Notes: generated by a model from the sequence alone, not told the origin. A DNA stretch of 64,000 nt from Eutreptiella sp. 'Long Island Sound 2002' (GCA_964036045.1 OZ038395.1:7522755-7586754); one strand, 5' to 3'. Shown: positions 7,642 to 15,985, numbered from the stretch's first letter. A program made the numbers and translations.

Positions 7642-10600
7642 TCAGCATAGGCTCAGGGGCTGGGACCAATCAGCGGGGCTGAAGGGATTGGGCCGTGCCT
7701 GGGGCTTGGTGGGGACCGAATCGGCCAGAACCGCGGTGACATTATCCAACACATGCTGCTGGAAGTGCCTGACGGTCTTCCGCGCCTCGCGCAGTCCCCC
7801 AAGTCTGGTCTTAAGGAAGCGGTACAGGGACTGAGGGATGGCCAGTCTGCCAACGATGCGAAGGTCCTTGCGCTGGGCGGACCGGCGCCACGTCAGGACC
7901 TCTGATCTTACCGTCCAAGAGGAGAGCCAAGCAGCAACCAGTGGGTGGGTCTGTGTGCAGAAGGCCAGTGTGCCGTGTAGGCTCTGGTTGTGGAAGCGGT
8001 GGCAGTGGGGGCAGGGGTGTTTGACGGGTGCGTCGGTCCAGAAGGTGGCATAGTGCGCGTACCCCAGGCGGGACTGCAGGCCAAAGAGCCACTTGTGCCA
8101 TGCCAGCCTCCGGAAGCGCAGGGGCCGCCAGGACAAAGGGTGGAAGCCTTCGTGGGCGTGTGTGGGGAACAGTCCATGGGTCCACACTTTATGGGGGGGC
8201 GCCATGCGTTCACCGTGTCGGACCACATCCCAGGGGGTCACCCTTGTCTGTGGGGGGGGCAGGGGGAGGGCCGTACCGATTTTGGCATACTTGTCCGACA
8301 TTTCATTGTGGACTTCCCCAGTGTGCCCTTCAACCCACTCCAGACCTTGGCATTTAGCCAGGATGGAAGTGCGCACTTCCTGCACCCAGAATGCCTGCCT
8401 GACTGGCCGGCGCGCGCTCTGCGCAGATGCAATGGCGCCCTGGCAATCCAGTCGGATGGTGTCCCCTACTTCCGAAAAATGGGAGCCCAGGAGCATTCCT
8501 ACTAACTCCGCTTTATAGGAATTTGGGTCACCAGGCACTCTGCACACGGCAATGCGGCCATCTTTCAGCACAGCGGACGCCCCAGATGAGGGGGGTTGAC
8601 CCATCTTGCTGCCGTCCGTGTAGGTGGCTGGCGGCTGGCATTGCGGGGGTAAAAGGTACACTGTAAGCCCGGCTACGTGGGCCACCTCGACGGCGTCGCG
8701 CTGTAGTTGTTGAGCTGCCCACGTAGTGTGTACGGGTGGCTGGCGAGGGTCGGGGTCAGGGTTGAGGAGGGAGACAGCGGCGATGAAGGCATGGTATGGG
8801 GAGACAGTGGTGTGGGGGGACGTGGAGAGTGTATGTAGTCGCTGATTGCGGTGCAGCGAGTCCAGTACCCTAGTGGGGTGCAGGATTGGAAAGTATCCGA
8901 GGCCAAGGCCACGACTACGATGCGTGTAGAGTGTTTTCTTGGCGACGAGGGACGGAAGACCCATGACGCCGAAGATAAACTTCTCCAACAGGGAAGTGAT
9001 GGACATTAGCTGCGAGGCGCGGAGTGGGATGCACTCTGTGCGATAGAGGAGCCTCGGTAACACCATAGTGTTGACTAAGAGGACTCGGTCAATCACTTGA
9101 ATGGGTTGGGAGTGCAGCTCATTTAACTGGGCTTTCAGCTCTTGCAGCACAACCTCAACGCAGGCATCAGGGTAGAGGCAGGGGGAGATAGGGTGGCCCA
9201 AATGCATGAGGTAGGGGGCACGTGCAAAGGTGTGCAGTACCTGTACACTCCACTCTGGCGGGTACGGCGCAGAGACGGTGTACCATGGCGACGGACTGGC
9301 AGCCTGAACGGGGGAGGGTGGGTGCAGATACTTGGGGAGGGTGGGCAGGACAGGGGGCAGGGGTTGCATGTGTAGTGATTCGCTTTTGGCGACGTTCACC
9401 TGGCAAGCAATCAGACTGAGGGCGGCCTGTACGACCTCGGCAACGTGCTGGCTCTGGCCATACGGTGCGGGGGAGCATATGTCGTCGACATAAGCCGAGA
9501 AAGGGATGCCGTGTTGGTCTAACACTCGCAGGGGGATCTCAAAAACAACGACAAACAAAAAACAGGAAAGGGGGCAGCCCTGCTTGACGCCATGTGTCGT
9601 CCTAAACAATGTCTCCTCCGCTCCTCGTAAGAATGTGGACCCTTGCTCCATTACCAGGGAGATTATTTGCAGTAATTTGGAGGGGGTCCCCATTCGGTCG
9701 AGTACACCTAGGATAAGAGCTTTGGGTGGACTGTCAAAAGCGTGATAGACGTCGAAGGCGAGTAGGGCTTCCTTGTCCCGTACGGAGTCGATGGCATCCA
9801 GAAAAATTTGTGTGGCATGTGCTGTGGACGTGCCCTGTCTGCCGCCGAATTGGTTGGGGTGCAGGTGGGGGGACACTAAGGGGTAGAGCTTGGAGTAAAC
9901 CCAGCGCATAAAAAGGCGGTAGATAGAATTGCTCATGGCAATTGGTCTCCACCGATCAGGGTCTTGCCACTGGCCCTTTCCTTTAAACAAACAAAATGTC
10001 TCTGAGACCAGCCAGGGCTGTGGTAAAAAGCCTTCAGAGTAACAAAGGGAGATACAGCTGTGAACTAACTTGAAGACGGGGTCGGGGAGAATGTGCAGTA
10101 GGTACGGCGGGACTCCGTCCGGTCCGGGAGATTTTTTCCTAGACGCACGGGCAAGGGCACGCAGTTCACTGAAGGTGGGGGGGGGGGGGTCGCACAGTCG
10201 TGCTCTTTGGGGTATGAGGTCTAAAGCGTGAGAGGACCACGGCGTGTTCCGTTGCAATATGCGTTGTATTTTCCTGGTGGGGGTGGGGAGTGTAGACTGG
10301 GCGGGGGGGGTGAGGAGGGTATGCTTGATGCGGCGGTAGAAGGTCTTGGACCTTCGCTTGGCTTGTTTGGCCAGTTGGCGTACTACAGACGACCAATCAC
10401 TGACGTCGTCAGAGGCTGGCGGGGAAGGTGGCCTCTGCGAGTTAACCCGGCGCATGGCAGTGAGCATGTGTGTGCACAGTTGTTGGTATGTGTGTGCAGT
10501 ATCACTGGCAACGGTGGGGAGAGGCAATGCAGCTGTGGCTGCAGATATGTCACGGCGGAACCGCGATACATCCCTACGGTTCCACTGGGCGCAGCGCGCC

Positions 10601-12141
10601 TCAGGGATATGGGGCTGCGCCCAGGGTATAGTGTGGATTAGTATGGGGTTGTGGTCCTGTATGCCTGTGACCGAGGAAAAGTCTACTACCTGGGCACCAG
10701 AGGTCTGAAAGAGTGCACCGAACAGCCTCGTGCCGTATGCGCGGTCAAGGTAGCTGCGCGTGCCCGCATAGCGACGCACCCTGGTGTATGGGGTGCACGT
10801 CTGGTGTGGGATCAAGAGGTCAGAGAGCGAGCCGGCCCGTTCTTTGGCAATCAGCCACGGCCACAGGGGTGCACGGAGGGCTGTGGTATGGCCGGTATGT
10901 GTCACAGCATTGTAATCACCTAAGATAATAGCGCACTCGCGGGCAAGGCGATCTAGATGTCTCTCACAGGATGATCGCTCCCTAGACGTGTGGGGACCGT
11001 AAAAGGACGCTACAGTGACAGGGGGCATCGACGGGTCGCTGTGTAGTTGCAGGGAGGTGGTGATGAGCCTCCCGTCAATGATGGTCTTCATAGTGGGCCT
11101 GTGTGGTGCGATGGAAGTATGTACAAGCAAGGCTACTCCGGCCTTTCTGGAGGGAGAGCTGTGTAGCAGGTGATATCCCCAGTACATAGCCACTCTCTCG
11201 TGGTCCCGCAGGGAGGACGAGGCACTGGGCCGGAATTCCTGCAAGGATAATGTGTGGGGGAGGGGGTGAAAACCGGCCAGTAAATGACATAGGCGGTTCG
11301 GTGTGATTTCGACACCGCCGACATTGAGGGCGCCAAATGTGAGCGTGGGGTGTGTAAGCGTGCGCGTGAGGTGTGTGGTGGTTGGGGGTGGGCTCATACT
11401 TGTGGGCGCATCTGAACCAGGGTTGACTGAGTCGTCCCGGATGTGGCGCGTCGAGTCGACCGGCCGGGCAGGCCCTGTGGGCGAGCAGTGTTTTATAGTG
11501 GCGCACACCAGTGTGAGGGTGGTCAAGCGGGACAAAAGATAAACGACGGTGGCGAGCATGCGCAAGATGCCTAGCACAGCCAAGGAGGTCACCGTGGGAC
11601 AAGCCAATTTACAACCTTGCAGGTGAGTTGGCTCCCGGTTATTTCCTATAGCTCCATCTGGTGGCAACTGCAGACGAAGTGCAGCGGTGGGGTCGGGGGC
11701 AGTGGGGTGGGGCTGGGTATGTGGGGGCAGCACTGTGTGACGCACCGGCGGGCGTTTTCCGTGGCATGCGCGAGGTGTGACACCGAGGATAGTGCACATA
11801 GCAAGGGCCGACAACGCGGAAACTGCGACGGAGCAGATGACCTGTTGTGCCATTCGGAGATTGTGGTGGGCGCTGATGACCACTGCAGCGAGGTGGCACC
11901 AATAAAAACACAATTGGGAACCTGCATACCATTGTTTGAGGATCGACCCCAGCTCTGCATAGGAGGATGCAGTCCACCTGGCATCATGTACGAGTGTCTG
12001 CAGAGGTACAGGAAGACGTTGGAGGGCAGTGGGGGTGAAGCAAGCAAGGGCAGCGTTCACCTCAGGGGAGTTTTGCGTTTCAGTGAGGGGGAAAAGTACA
12101 AGGGGAGGCATCGTCCTCAGCTGGCGGCATGGCACTAACAT
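7642..12141 (-). CDS. LINE ORF2 polyprotein: endonuclease, reverse transcriptase, RNase H, CCHC
   Basis: The 1,499-aa protein nicks target DNA and copies the element RNA. The APE-type endonuclease (about 268-506) shows N273, E302, Y381 in SFYGPH, the GDYN motif (D409, N411), D466 in SYLDRAY and the DH of QDHNP (D496, H497). Reverse transcriptase (about 650-925) has SPGPDGVPP, FDVYHAFDS (D797), GVKQGCPLS and the catalytic YVDD (D886, D887; Val where many LINEs have Ala). RNase H (about 1,172-1,290) keeps D1176, E1212, D1232, H1273 and D1283. A C-terminal C-x2-C-x8-H-x5-C motif uses C1377, C1380, H1389 and C1395. Unusually, residues 75-120 and 183-215 are strongly hydrophobic. The first ATG (12,141) lies inside ORF1; a second, M11 at 12,111, is equally plausible. 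TGA ends it at 7,642-7,644. Confidence 0.95.
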   Translation of the reverse strand: MLVPCRQLRTMPPLVLFPLTETQNSPEVNAALACFTPTALQRLPVPLQTLVHDARWTASSYAELGSILKQWYAGSQLCFYWCHLAAVVISAHHNLRMAQQVICSVAVSALSALAMCTILGVTPRACHGKRPPVRHTVLPPHTQPHPTAPDPTAALRLQLPPDGAIGNNREPTHLQGCKLACPTVTSLAVLGILRMLATVVYLLSRLTTLTLVCATIKHCSPTGPARPVDSTRHIRDDSVNPGSDAPTSMSPPPTTTHLTRTLTHPTLTFGALNVGGVEITPNRLCHLLAGFHPLPHTLSLQEFRPSASSSLRDHERVAMYWGYHLLHSSPSRKAGVALLVHTSIAPHRPTMKTIIDGRLITTSLQLHSDPSMPPVTVASFYGPHTSRERSSCERHLDRLARECAIILGDYNAVTHTGHTTALRAPLWPWLIAKERAGSLSDLLIPHQTCTPYTRVRRYAGTRSYLDRAYGTRLFGALFQTSGAQVVDFSSVTGIQDHNPILIHTIPWAQPHIPEARCAQWNRRDVSRFRRDISAATAALPLPTVASDTAHTYQQLCTHMLTAMRRVNSQRPPSPPASDDVSDWSSVVRQLAKQAKRRSKTFYRRIKHTLLTPPAQSTLPTPTRKIQRILQRNTPWSSHALDLIPQRARLCDPPPPTFSELRALARASRKKSPGPDGVPPYLLHILPDPVFKLVHSCISLCYSEGFLPQPWLVSETFCLFKGKGQWQDPDRWRPIAMSNSIYRLFMRWVYSKLYPLVSPHLHPNQFGGRQGTSTAHATQIFLDAIDSVRDKEALLAFDVYHAFDSPPKALILGVLDRMGTPSKLLQIISLVMEQGSTFLRGAEETLFRTTHGVKQGCPLSCFLFVVVFEIPLRVLDQHGIPFSAYVDDICSPAPYGQSQHVAEVVQAALSLIACQVNVAKSESLHMQPLPPVLPTLPKYLHPPSPVQAASPSPWYTVSAPYPPEWSVQVLHTFARAPYLMHLGHPISPCLYPDACVEVVLQELKAQLNELHSQPIQVIDRVLLVNTMVLPRLLYRTECIPLRASQLMSITSLLEKFIFGVMGLPSLVAKKTLYTHRSRGLGLGYFPILHPTRVLDSLHRNQRLHTLSTSPHTTVSPYHAFIAAVSLLNPDPDPRQPPVHTTWAAQQLQRDAVEVAHVAGLTVYLLPPQCQPPATYTDGSKMGQPPSSGASAVLKDGRIAVCRVPGDPNSYKAELVGMLLGSHFSEVGDTIRLDCQGAIASAQSARRPVRQAFWVQEVRTSILAKCQGLEWVEGHTGEVHNEMSDKYAKIGTALPLPPPQTRVTPWDVVRHGERMAPPHKVWTHGLFPTHAHEGFHPLSWRPLRFRRLAWHKWLFGLQSRLGYAHYATFWTDAPVKHPCPHCHRFHNQSLHGTLAFCTQTHPLVAAWLSSWTVRSEVLTWRRSAQRKDLRIVGRLAIPQSLYRFLKTRLGGLREARKTVRHFQQHVLDNVTAVLADSVPTKPQARPNPFSPADWSQPLSLC

Positions 12142-14938
12142 CGTCGATGGTTCTCTTGCTCTGACCAGTCATACGGTCGTCCTCCTCCTGTTCTGCGGCT
12201 GGAGGGGAAATCGACAGGGGGGGTGAGACAGGTAGTGCACCAGATGGGGGAGGGAGGCCCACATTAATGTCCGGAAGGGAGAAGGAGGGCAGAGCATTAG
12301 GTACCGCCGCGAGATTGGACTCATTCAGTGCTGCCGTGGGCAAGCTACTGAGGTCAAGACGCTGCAACCTTTCCTCAAGTGAGAGTGCTGTGTCGGTGGC
12401 AAGGGACCCTGATGTGAGGAAAACTGGTCCTGGCAGTGTGGAGCCGTAGGCTGCAGTCGCGGACTGCGGCGCCTGGAAACTTACCAAAAGCAATCCAGCC
12501 TGCTGAAACAGCTGGTGCGAGGTGACTGGCCCAAACACGGACACTGCATGCAGCACATCGGCAACACTGAAGGAGGGTGAAAAGCGCACCAAGACATGAG
12601 GGGGCTGCACCGTGCGTACCACATCCTTAGCACGTAGGCGTTGGTGGGTAGTCGCAGAGATGACCAGGAGATCACCAAGGTTTTCGATCTCTTGGATCGC
12701 TGGTTGCAGGAGTATTTCGTCCTTCACCATGCAAAAAGCATCGTATTTGTTCAAAAAGGTGATGAACTCGAATTTCTTCCTCAAATGAGGATTCATGTCT
12801 ATGGCATCGCGGATTTCATTGGCAGGCATTTTTTTCTTCCGCTGCGCACCGGGCTTGAATGGTGGCTGGTGGGTAACTATGATACTACAACTCTTGATGG
12901 AGGAGTGTAGTAGGGCAAAAGAAACCCCCATATCTGCTAAGGCCTCTTCCTCCTCGTAGAACCTAGCCATGATATCCATAGGGACATGGAAATCAAAAAC
13001 TTTGTACCCATCGGGAGCCGAACTAACGGTCACCGGCCAGTGGTTTTTGGTAATGCGCGGTACTGTAATGTTGCGCAAGACGGTGGAACCGTCGTCCGGT
13101 GATAAACCGTTGATAAGCAACATCAAGGGTAGTGTACCGCTGATGTGCCAACGGGTCTCCGTACCATCAATGTCCCGCACAATGTCTTGGGGCACATCCA
13201 AGCGGATTTGGAAGTTGGTCGAGGTGGGTGTGAAAAGCGGCCGGGTGTGCCCATCGACGGAAACGGCAGGTTCTTGTGCTCGGGGGTAATATTCTACCAC
13301 CTTGGGAACGTGGTCCTTAGCCAGAGGTTTTGAAGTCAATTGAAAAATGATCAATGGGTTGTCGTTTGGAGTGGGGAGATCCTCAATCAGTCGAGTGACC
13401 GCAGCGCGTTGGGCGAGGTGGATGACGGGGCATACAACGGACAAATTTAGGTACGGCAGGGAGGGGATAAGATCTATCCGGCGATCCAAAATGGTCGCAA
13501 GTTCAGAGTCCGCAACGTTTGTGCGGGATGGGTAGGCAAGCCAAAACATTGTTTGTTTGTTTTGCTTTTTCGATTCGCGCAAAACGTTGACTAATTGTTT
13601 CACGATGGTCTTATGTGAAAGAAAGGGACCATCATCCTGAAAGGGGGCGAAGGCGGAAAGCATGAGGAACGATACTGTGCCGATTAGTTTGGCCCAATCA
13701 AAGCCCGGCATGTCCGCGACGGAAAACGATCGCAGGAAGCCGGGGTATTGTAGGCCATCCCCACTCAGTAGGATTTGGGGCGGTGGTGAGAGTGCCCTGA
13801 GTAAGTCCGTGGGTGGAAGGGGAGAAGTGTCCAAGTACAAAGGGGGCGTGGCCGAAAACTGGTCTACGTTTGAAAATCTTGATTGTCCACGAATTTGCAC
13901 TTTGCCGGACTGAACATCGGCGGTCAAGTCCCTGGCCTCGGGAAAGCCATTTGGCAGGGTGCCTTGTGATTGAAAGGTGCGTGCAAACCTTATGGGGTTC
14001 ATGGGAAGGGGAGCGGACAGACCGGTATCGGAGGCTAGAGTAAACGAAGCTTGGCTTAGCGCATTGCGCGGTGGAATATGATGGCGAGTATCAACTTGCT
14101 CGTTGGCACTACGCAAGAGAGAAGGTGGTCCATAGCCCAAACCGTCGGGGTTTCTCTCTAAGGCGCATCGATACAATTCTTTATACCCGTTTGAGGGCCG
14201 GACTCGTTTGGAGTTCGGGGTCTCGTTGGCGGCAGCGGCTATTGATGCATGAGGGTCTGCGATAGAGTGGCCAAGGAGAGAGTCGTGTTCCGAATCGAAA
14301 GACACGTCTATCCTGTCTACATAGGCCATGTCTTCGTCCTCTTGAGAGAGGGCGGGAGGTCCCTTTGTGGGTGTTGGGCGAAAGAACACGCTTGTGGCTT
14401 TTTTTTCCCCGTCTTTTTTTTCCCCGCCTTTTTTTTCCCCGTCTTTTTTTTCCCCGTCTTTTTTTTCCCGACTCACGTCATCACTTGGATGAGAAGTTGT
14501 TGCATGCGCATGATCTTTTTTTTCACTTCCGACATTTTTTTGAGCCCGAGCTTGGGCTATGACGCCTTTGGCACGAAGCGGTTTGGGCGCAATGAATTGG
14601 GAACCATGAGAGGAGGCCTCTTGTGGGTTAGCACCAAGACTCCGTGCTCCATATGAGACGTATGAGGATTGAGAAGGAGCCTTCTCGGTGCGGGCATGTG
14701 CTTGCATTGCGCCGCCCATATGCGCCATTATGTTTGGCAAGCTTGCGCGTGGGGTCACCTTTTTTTTTGGCCTCACTGGAAGAGACTCTTTCGGTGAAAT
14801 AGAGCGAGAGCGAGTGGCATTGTCTCTTGGGGAGACCGACCTTTGTGAGAACCTTGAGGCGGTGGAAACCGAGTTACGCTCTTGGGAACTGCGAAGCGCC
14901 TTTCCACTAGCATTGGTCGTTGAGGGTTGCTGATTCAT
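12080..14938 (-). CDS. LINE ORF1 protein (putative RNA-binding chaperone)
   Basis: A 952-aa protein starting at ATG 14,938. The N-terminus is Ser/Arg-rich (RSVSPRD, RSRSISPK) with a basic PKKK at 57-60 that may be a nuclear localisation signal. Residues 158-180 are tandem EKKDG-type pentapeptides. The middle part is unassigned. Residues about 781-835 (from VLVRFSPSF to SFQAPQSATAAYG) have a beta-alpha-beta pattern resembling an RNA-recognition motif. This is inferred by eye, and no CCHC knuckle of the Gag type was found. The C-terminus is Pro/Ser-rich then acidic. By analogy to other LINE ORF1 proteins it should coat the element RNA. The last 62 nt overlap ORF2, which is in the +1 frame relative to it, so ORF2 is probably made by reinitiation or a frameshift. 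It has no internal stops. Confidence 0.85.
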   Translation of the reverse strand: MNQQPSTTNASGKALRSSQERNSVSTASRFSQRSVSPRDNATRSRSISPKESLPVRPKKKVTPRASLPNIMAHMGGAMQAHARTEKAPSQSSYVSYGARSLGANPQEASSHGSQFIAPKPLRAKGVIAQARAQKNVGSEKKDHAHATTSHPSDDVSREKKDGEKKDGEKKGGEKKDGEKKATSVFFRPTPTKGPPALSQEDEDMAYVDRIDVSFDSEHDSLLGHSIADPHASIAAAANETPNSKRVRPSNGYKELYRCALERNPDGLGYGPPSLLRSANEQVDTRHHIPPRNALSQASFTLASDTGLSAPLPMNPIRFARTFQSQGTLPNGFPEARDLTADVQSGKVQIRGQSRFSNVDQFSATPPLYLDTSPLPPTDLLRALSPPPQILLSGDGLQYPGFLRSFSVADMPGFDWAKLIGTVSFLMLSAFAPFQDDGPFLSHKTIVKQLVNVLRESKKQNKQTMFWLAYPSRTNVADSELATILDRRIDLIPSLPYLNLSVVCPVIHLAQRAAVTRLIEDLPTPNDNPLIIFQLTSKPLAKDHVPKVVEYYPRAQEPAVSVDGHTRPLFTPTSTNFQIRLDVPQDIVRDIDGTETRWHISGTLPLMLLINGLSPDDGSTVLRNITVPRITKNHWPVTVSSAPDGYKVFDFHVPMDIMARFYEEEEALADMGVSFALLHSSIKSCSIIVTHQPPFKPGAQRKKKMPANEIRDAIDMNPHLRKKFEFITFLNKYDAFCMVKDEILLQPAIQEIENLGDLLVISATTHQRLRAKDVVRTVQPPHVLVRFSPSFSVADVLHAVSVFGPVTSHQLFQQAGLLLVSFQAPQSATAAYGSTLPGPVFLTSGSLATDTALSLEERLQRLDLSSLPTAALNESNLAAVPNALPSFSLPDINVGLPPPSGALPVSPPLSISPPAAEQEEDDRMTGQSKRTIDDVSAMPPAEDDASPCTFPPH
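14399..14467 (-). repeat. 15-bp tandem repeat inside ORF1 (EKKDG)
   Basis: On plus it reads as repeated T8-CCCC-GTC or GCC blocks with a 15-bp period. On minus it encodes GEKKD pentapeptides in frame. The repeat preserves the reading frame, so copy number can vary without breaking ORF1. Confidence 0.85.
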
Positions 14939-15121
14939 GATGCAAATTCAAAAGTGCGTGAAACCGGAAATCAAAGGTCTCAGTATAATTGGAAGGTTCC
15001 GAAACCGTAACAAATGGTATAAAAAAAACGGAAACTGCACGGAAAAGGAAAAGTCCTGTCAGATTAGCAGGCGTCAGAAAGATCGGCCCACAAATCGCAC
15101 GCGCGCACGTCGGATGAAAAG
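14939..15121 (-). other. LINE 5' untranslated region
   Basis: 183 bp from the element start (minus strand begins CTTTTCATCCGACG) to the ORF1 ATG. LINE promoters are usually internal and would lie here, but I cannot identify specific elements. The short UTR and exact duplication next to it argue that the 5' end is not truncated within ORF1. Confidence 0.65.
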
Positions 15122-15134
15122 AGAATGGGTTTTT
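15122..15134 (+). repeat. LINE target-site duplication, 5' side
   Basis: AGAATGGGTTTTT is identical to 6,794-6,806. The next base (G 15,135) ends the T-run, so the pre-insertion locus probably read AGAATGGGTTTTTGTTTTAC. Confidence 0.8.
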
Positions 15135-15135
15135 G

Positions 15136-15226
15136 TTTTACCTCCGGCGCCGAGTATACTTCGCGGCCGGAGACGCAGTTGTGTGGCACTACCGGCTGCG
15201 AAGTATACTCGGCGCCGGAGGTAAAA
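15136..15226. repeat. 35-bp inverted repeat (long hairpin), foldback or MITE-like
   Basis: The arms are 15,136-15,170 and 15,192-15,226, with a single mismatch (15,165 against 15,197) and a 21-nt loop. The outer 29 bp pair perfectly and start TTTTACCTCCGGCGCCGAG. The hairpin lies between the LINE target-site duplication and the tail of SINE-like copy 2. It could be a small foldback element, a remnant of a transposon end, or part of the SINE-like unit. No duplication around it was found. Confidence 0.8.
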
Positions 15227-15230
15227 AAAA

Positions 15231-15562
15231 GTTGACAGTCATCAGAATTGTCATAGTCATTCGTCCATTGAAAGTCATCATAATTGTCATGATCGTCATA
15301 ATTCGCAGTCAATTTGTAGTGATCATGATCATCACAGTTATTAGTTATTAGTCAATTCACAGTTGTCATAGGTATGGAAGTCTTGGTCAGTTGATGGTTG
15401 TCACAGGTATTCGTCAATTGTGACCCGCCTCGTCCCTCAGTGCGGGACACCTCAGTGCTGATCCCTGTTTCGCCGTGTCACGACCAGTGCTCCCTCTCCT
15501 GGGAATCGAACTCAGACCCCGGGACACGGCAAACCCACGGACCGCCGACCAAACCACCCGTT
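15231..15562 (-). mobile_element. tRNA-derived SINE-like element, copy 2
   Basis: Inverted relative to copy 1 (6,230-6,552) and about 95% identical by hand count. The head lies at the high-coordinate end and the TGACAAYYATGA-type tail at the low end, abutting the A-rich arm of the hairpin. It has an extra ATAACTA-type word in the tail relative to copy 1, as expected for a slippage-prone simple-repeat tail. Confidence 0.6.
15500..15559 (-). promoter_or_regulatory. Putative internal Pol III promoter of SINE-like copy 2
   Basis: On minus, the A-box-like GGTGGTTTGGTCGG lies at the head (15,542-15,559) and the B-box-like GAGTTCGATTCCC at about 15,500-15,514. Spacing is the same as in copy 1. Confidence 0.4.
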
Positions 15563-15933
15563 CACGCAGACGATGGCCTGCACCGTTCTGCTTCTCTTGC
15601 AGCCCCGTCCCTCGGGACTGGCGAGGAGGGGTCGGGGGACAGCGCCCGCCCCCACCCGCCCCGGTTCCCGGTCCCCATTCCCTCTCTGGAATTGGGCCGG
15701 CTCGCATGCCCCAACCCTCCCGCGCCGGTGCGCCGGCCCTCCACCAACGCGGATACCATCACCCCCACGTCCTCCTCTTGCACCTCGACCGCCCCCACGT
15801 CGCCGTCCGCGGCCGAGCCCGGGTCCCCGATGATGAGCCCCACGTCCAGGCCATCGGTGGCCCCCTGTGCCAGAGGTGTGCCTGTGCATATGTATCCCCC
15901 CCTTGTCCAAGCACCGCGAAAGTCCGAAATCAA
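15562..15933 (-). CDS. Possible gene fragment, 123 aa, cut at the SINE edge
   Basis: An ATG at 15,933 opens 123 codons on minus. The middle (LDVGLIIGDPGSAADGDVGA and following acidic residues) shows a strong purine-first, G/C-third codon pattern typical of coding DNA. The stop falls at 15,562-15,564, at the boundary with SINE-like copy 2, so the frame may have been truncated by that insertion. Its first codons overlap a dispersed repeat copy. The plus strand is also open here (Pro/Ser/Thr-rich), so strand and reality are unsure. No family is recognised. Confidence 0.2.
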   Translation of the reverse strand: MISDFRGAWTRGGYICTGTPLAQGATDGLDVGLIIGDPGSAADGDVGAVEVQEEDVGVMVSALVEGRRTGAGGLGHASRPNSREGMGTGNRGGWGRALSPDPSSPVPRDGAAREAERCRPSSA

Positions 15934-15985
15934 TGCGGTCCCCTACGCCTACTGTAGCTGAGACAAGGCCGTAGCTCGCACGCAG
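15926..15985 (-). repeat. Dispersed about 50-bp repeat family, copy 5
   Basis: On plus it reads ATCAATGCGGTCCCCTACGC then CTACTGTAGCTGAGACAAGG, the reverse complement of the order in copy 4 at 4,895-4,960. Confidence 0.6.

Larger units (their letters stand above)
6802..15121 (-). mobile_element. Full-length non-LTR retrotransposon (LINE), EN-RT-RNase H type
   Basis: An element of about 8.3 kb on the minus strand. Its order is 5' UTR (15,121-14,939), ORF1 (14,938-12,080), overlapping ORF2 (12,141-7,642), 3' UTR (7,641-6,822) and poly(A) (6,821-6,802). Both ORFs are uninterrupted, the catalytic motifs are present, and the flanks carry a matching target-site duplication. The copy is therefore young and possibly competent. 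An APE-type endonuclease, reverse transcriptase and RNase H in one ORF2 is the architecture of the I/Tad/Loa-related LINE groups; which clade this belongs to needs a phylogeny. It inserted into the spacer between two inverted SINE-like copies. Confidence 0.92.

Noticed and set aside
7642-12141. Retrovirus-like or LTR element
   Set aside because: There are no long terminal repeats, protease or integrase. The APE-type endonuclease, poly(A) end and target-site duplication identify a non-LTR element.
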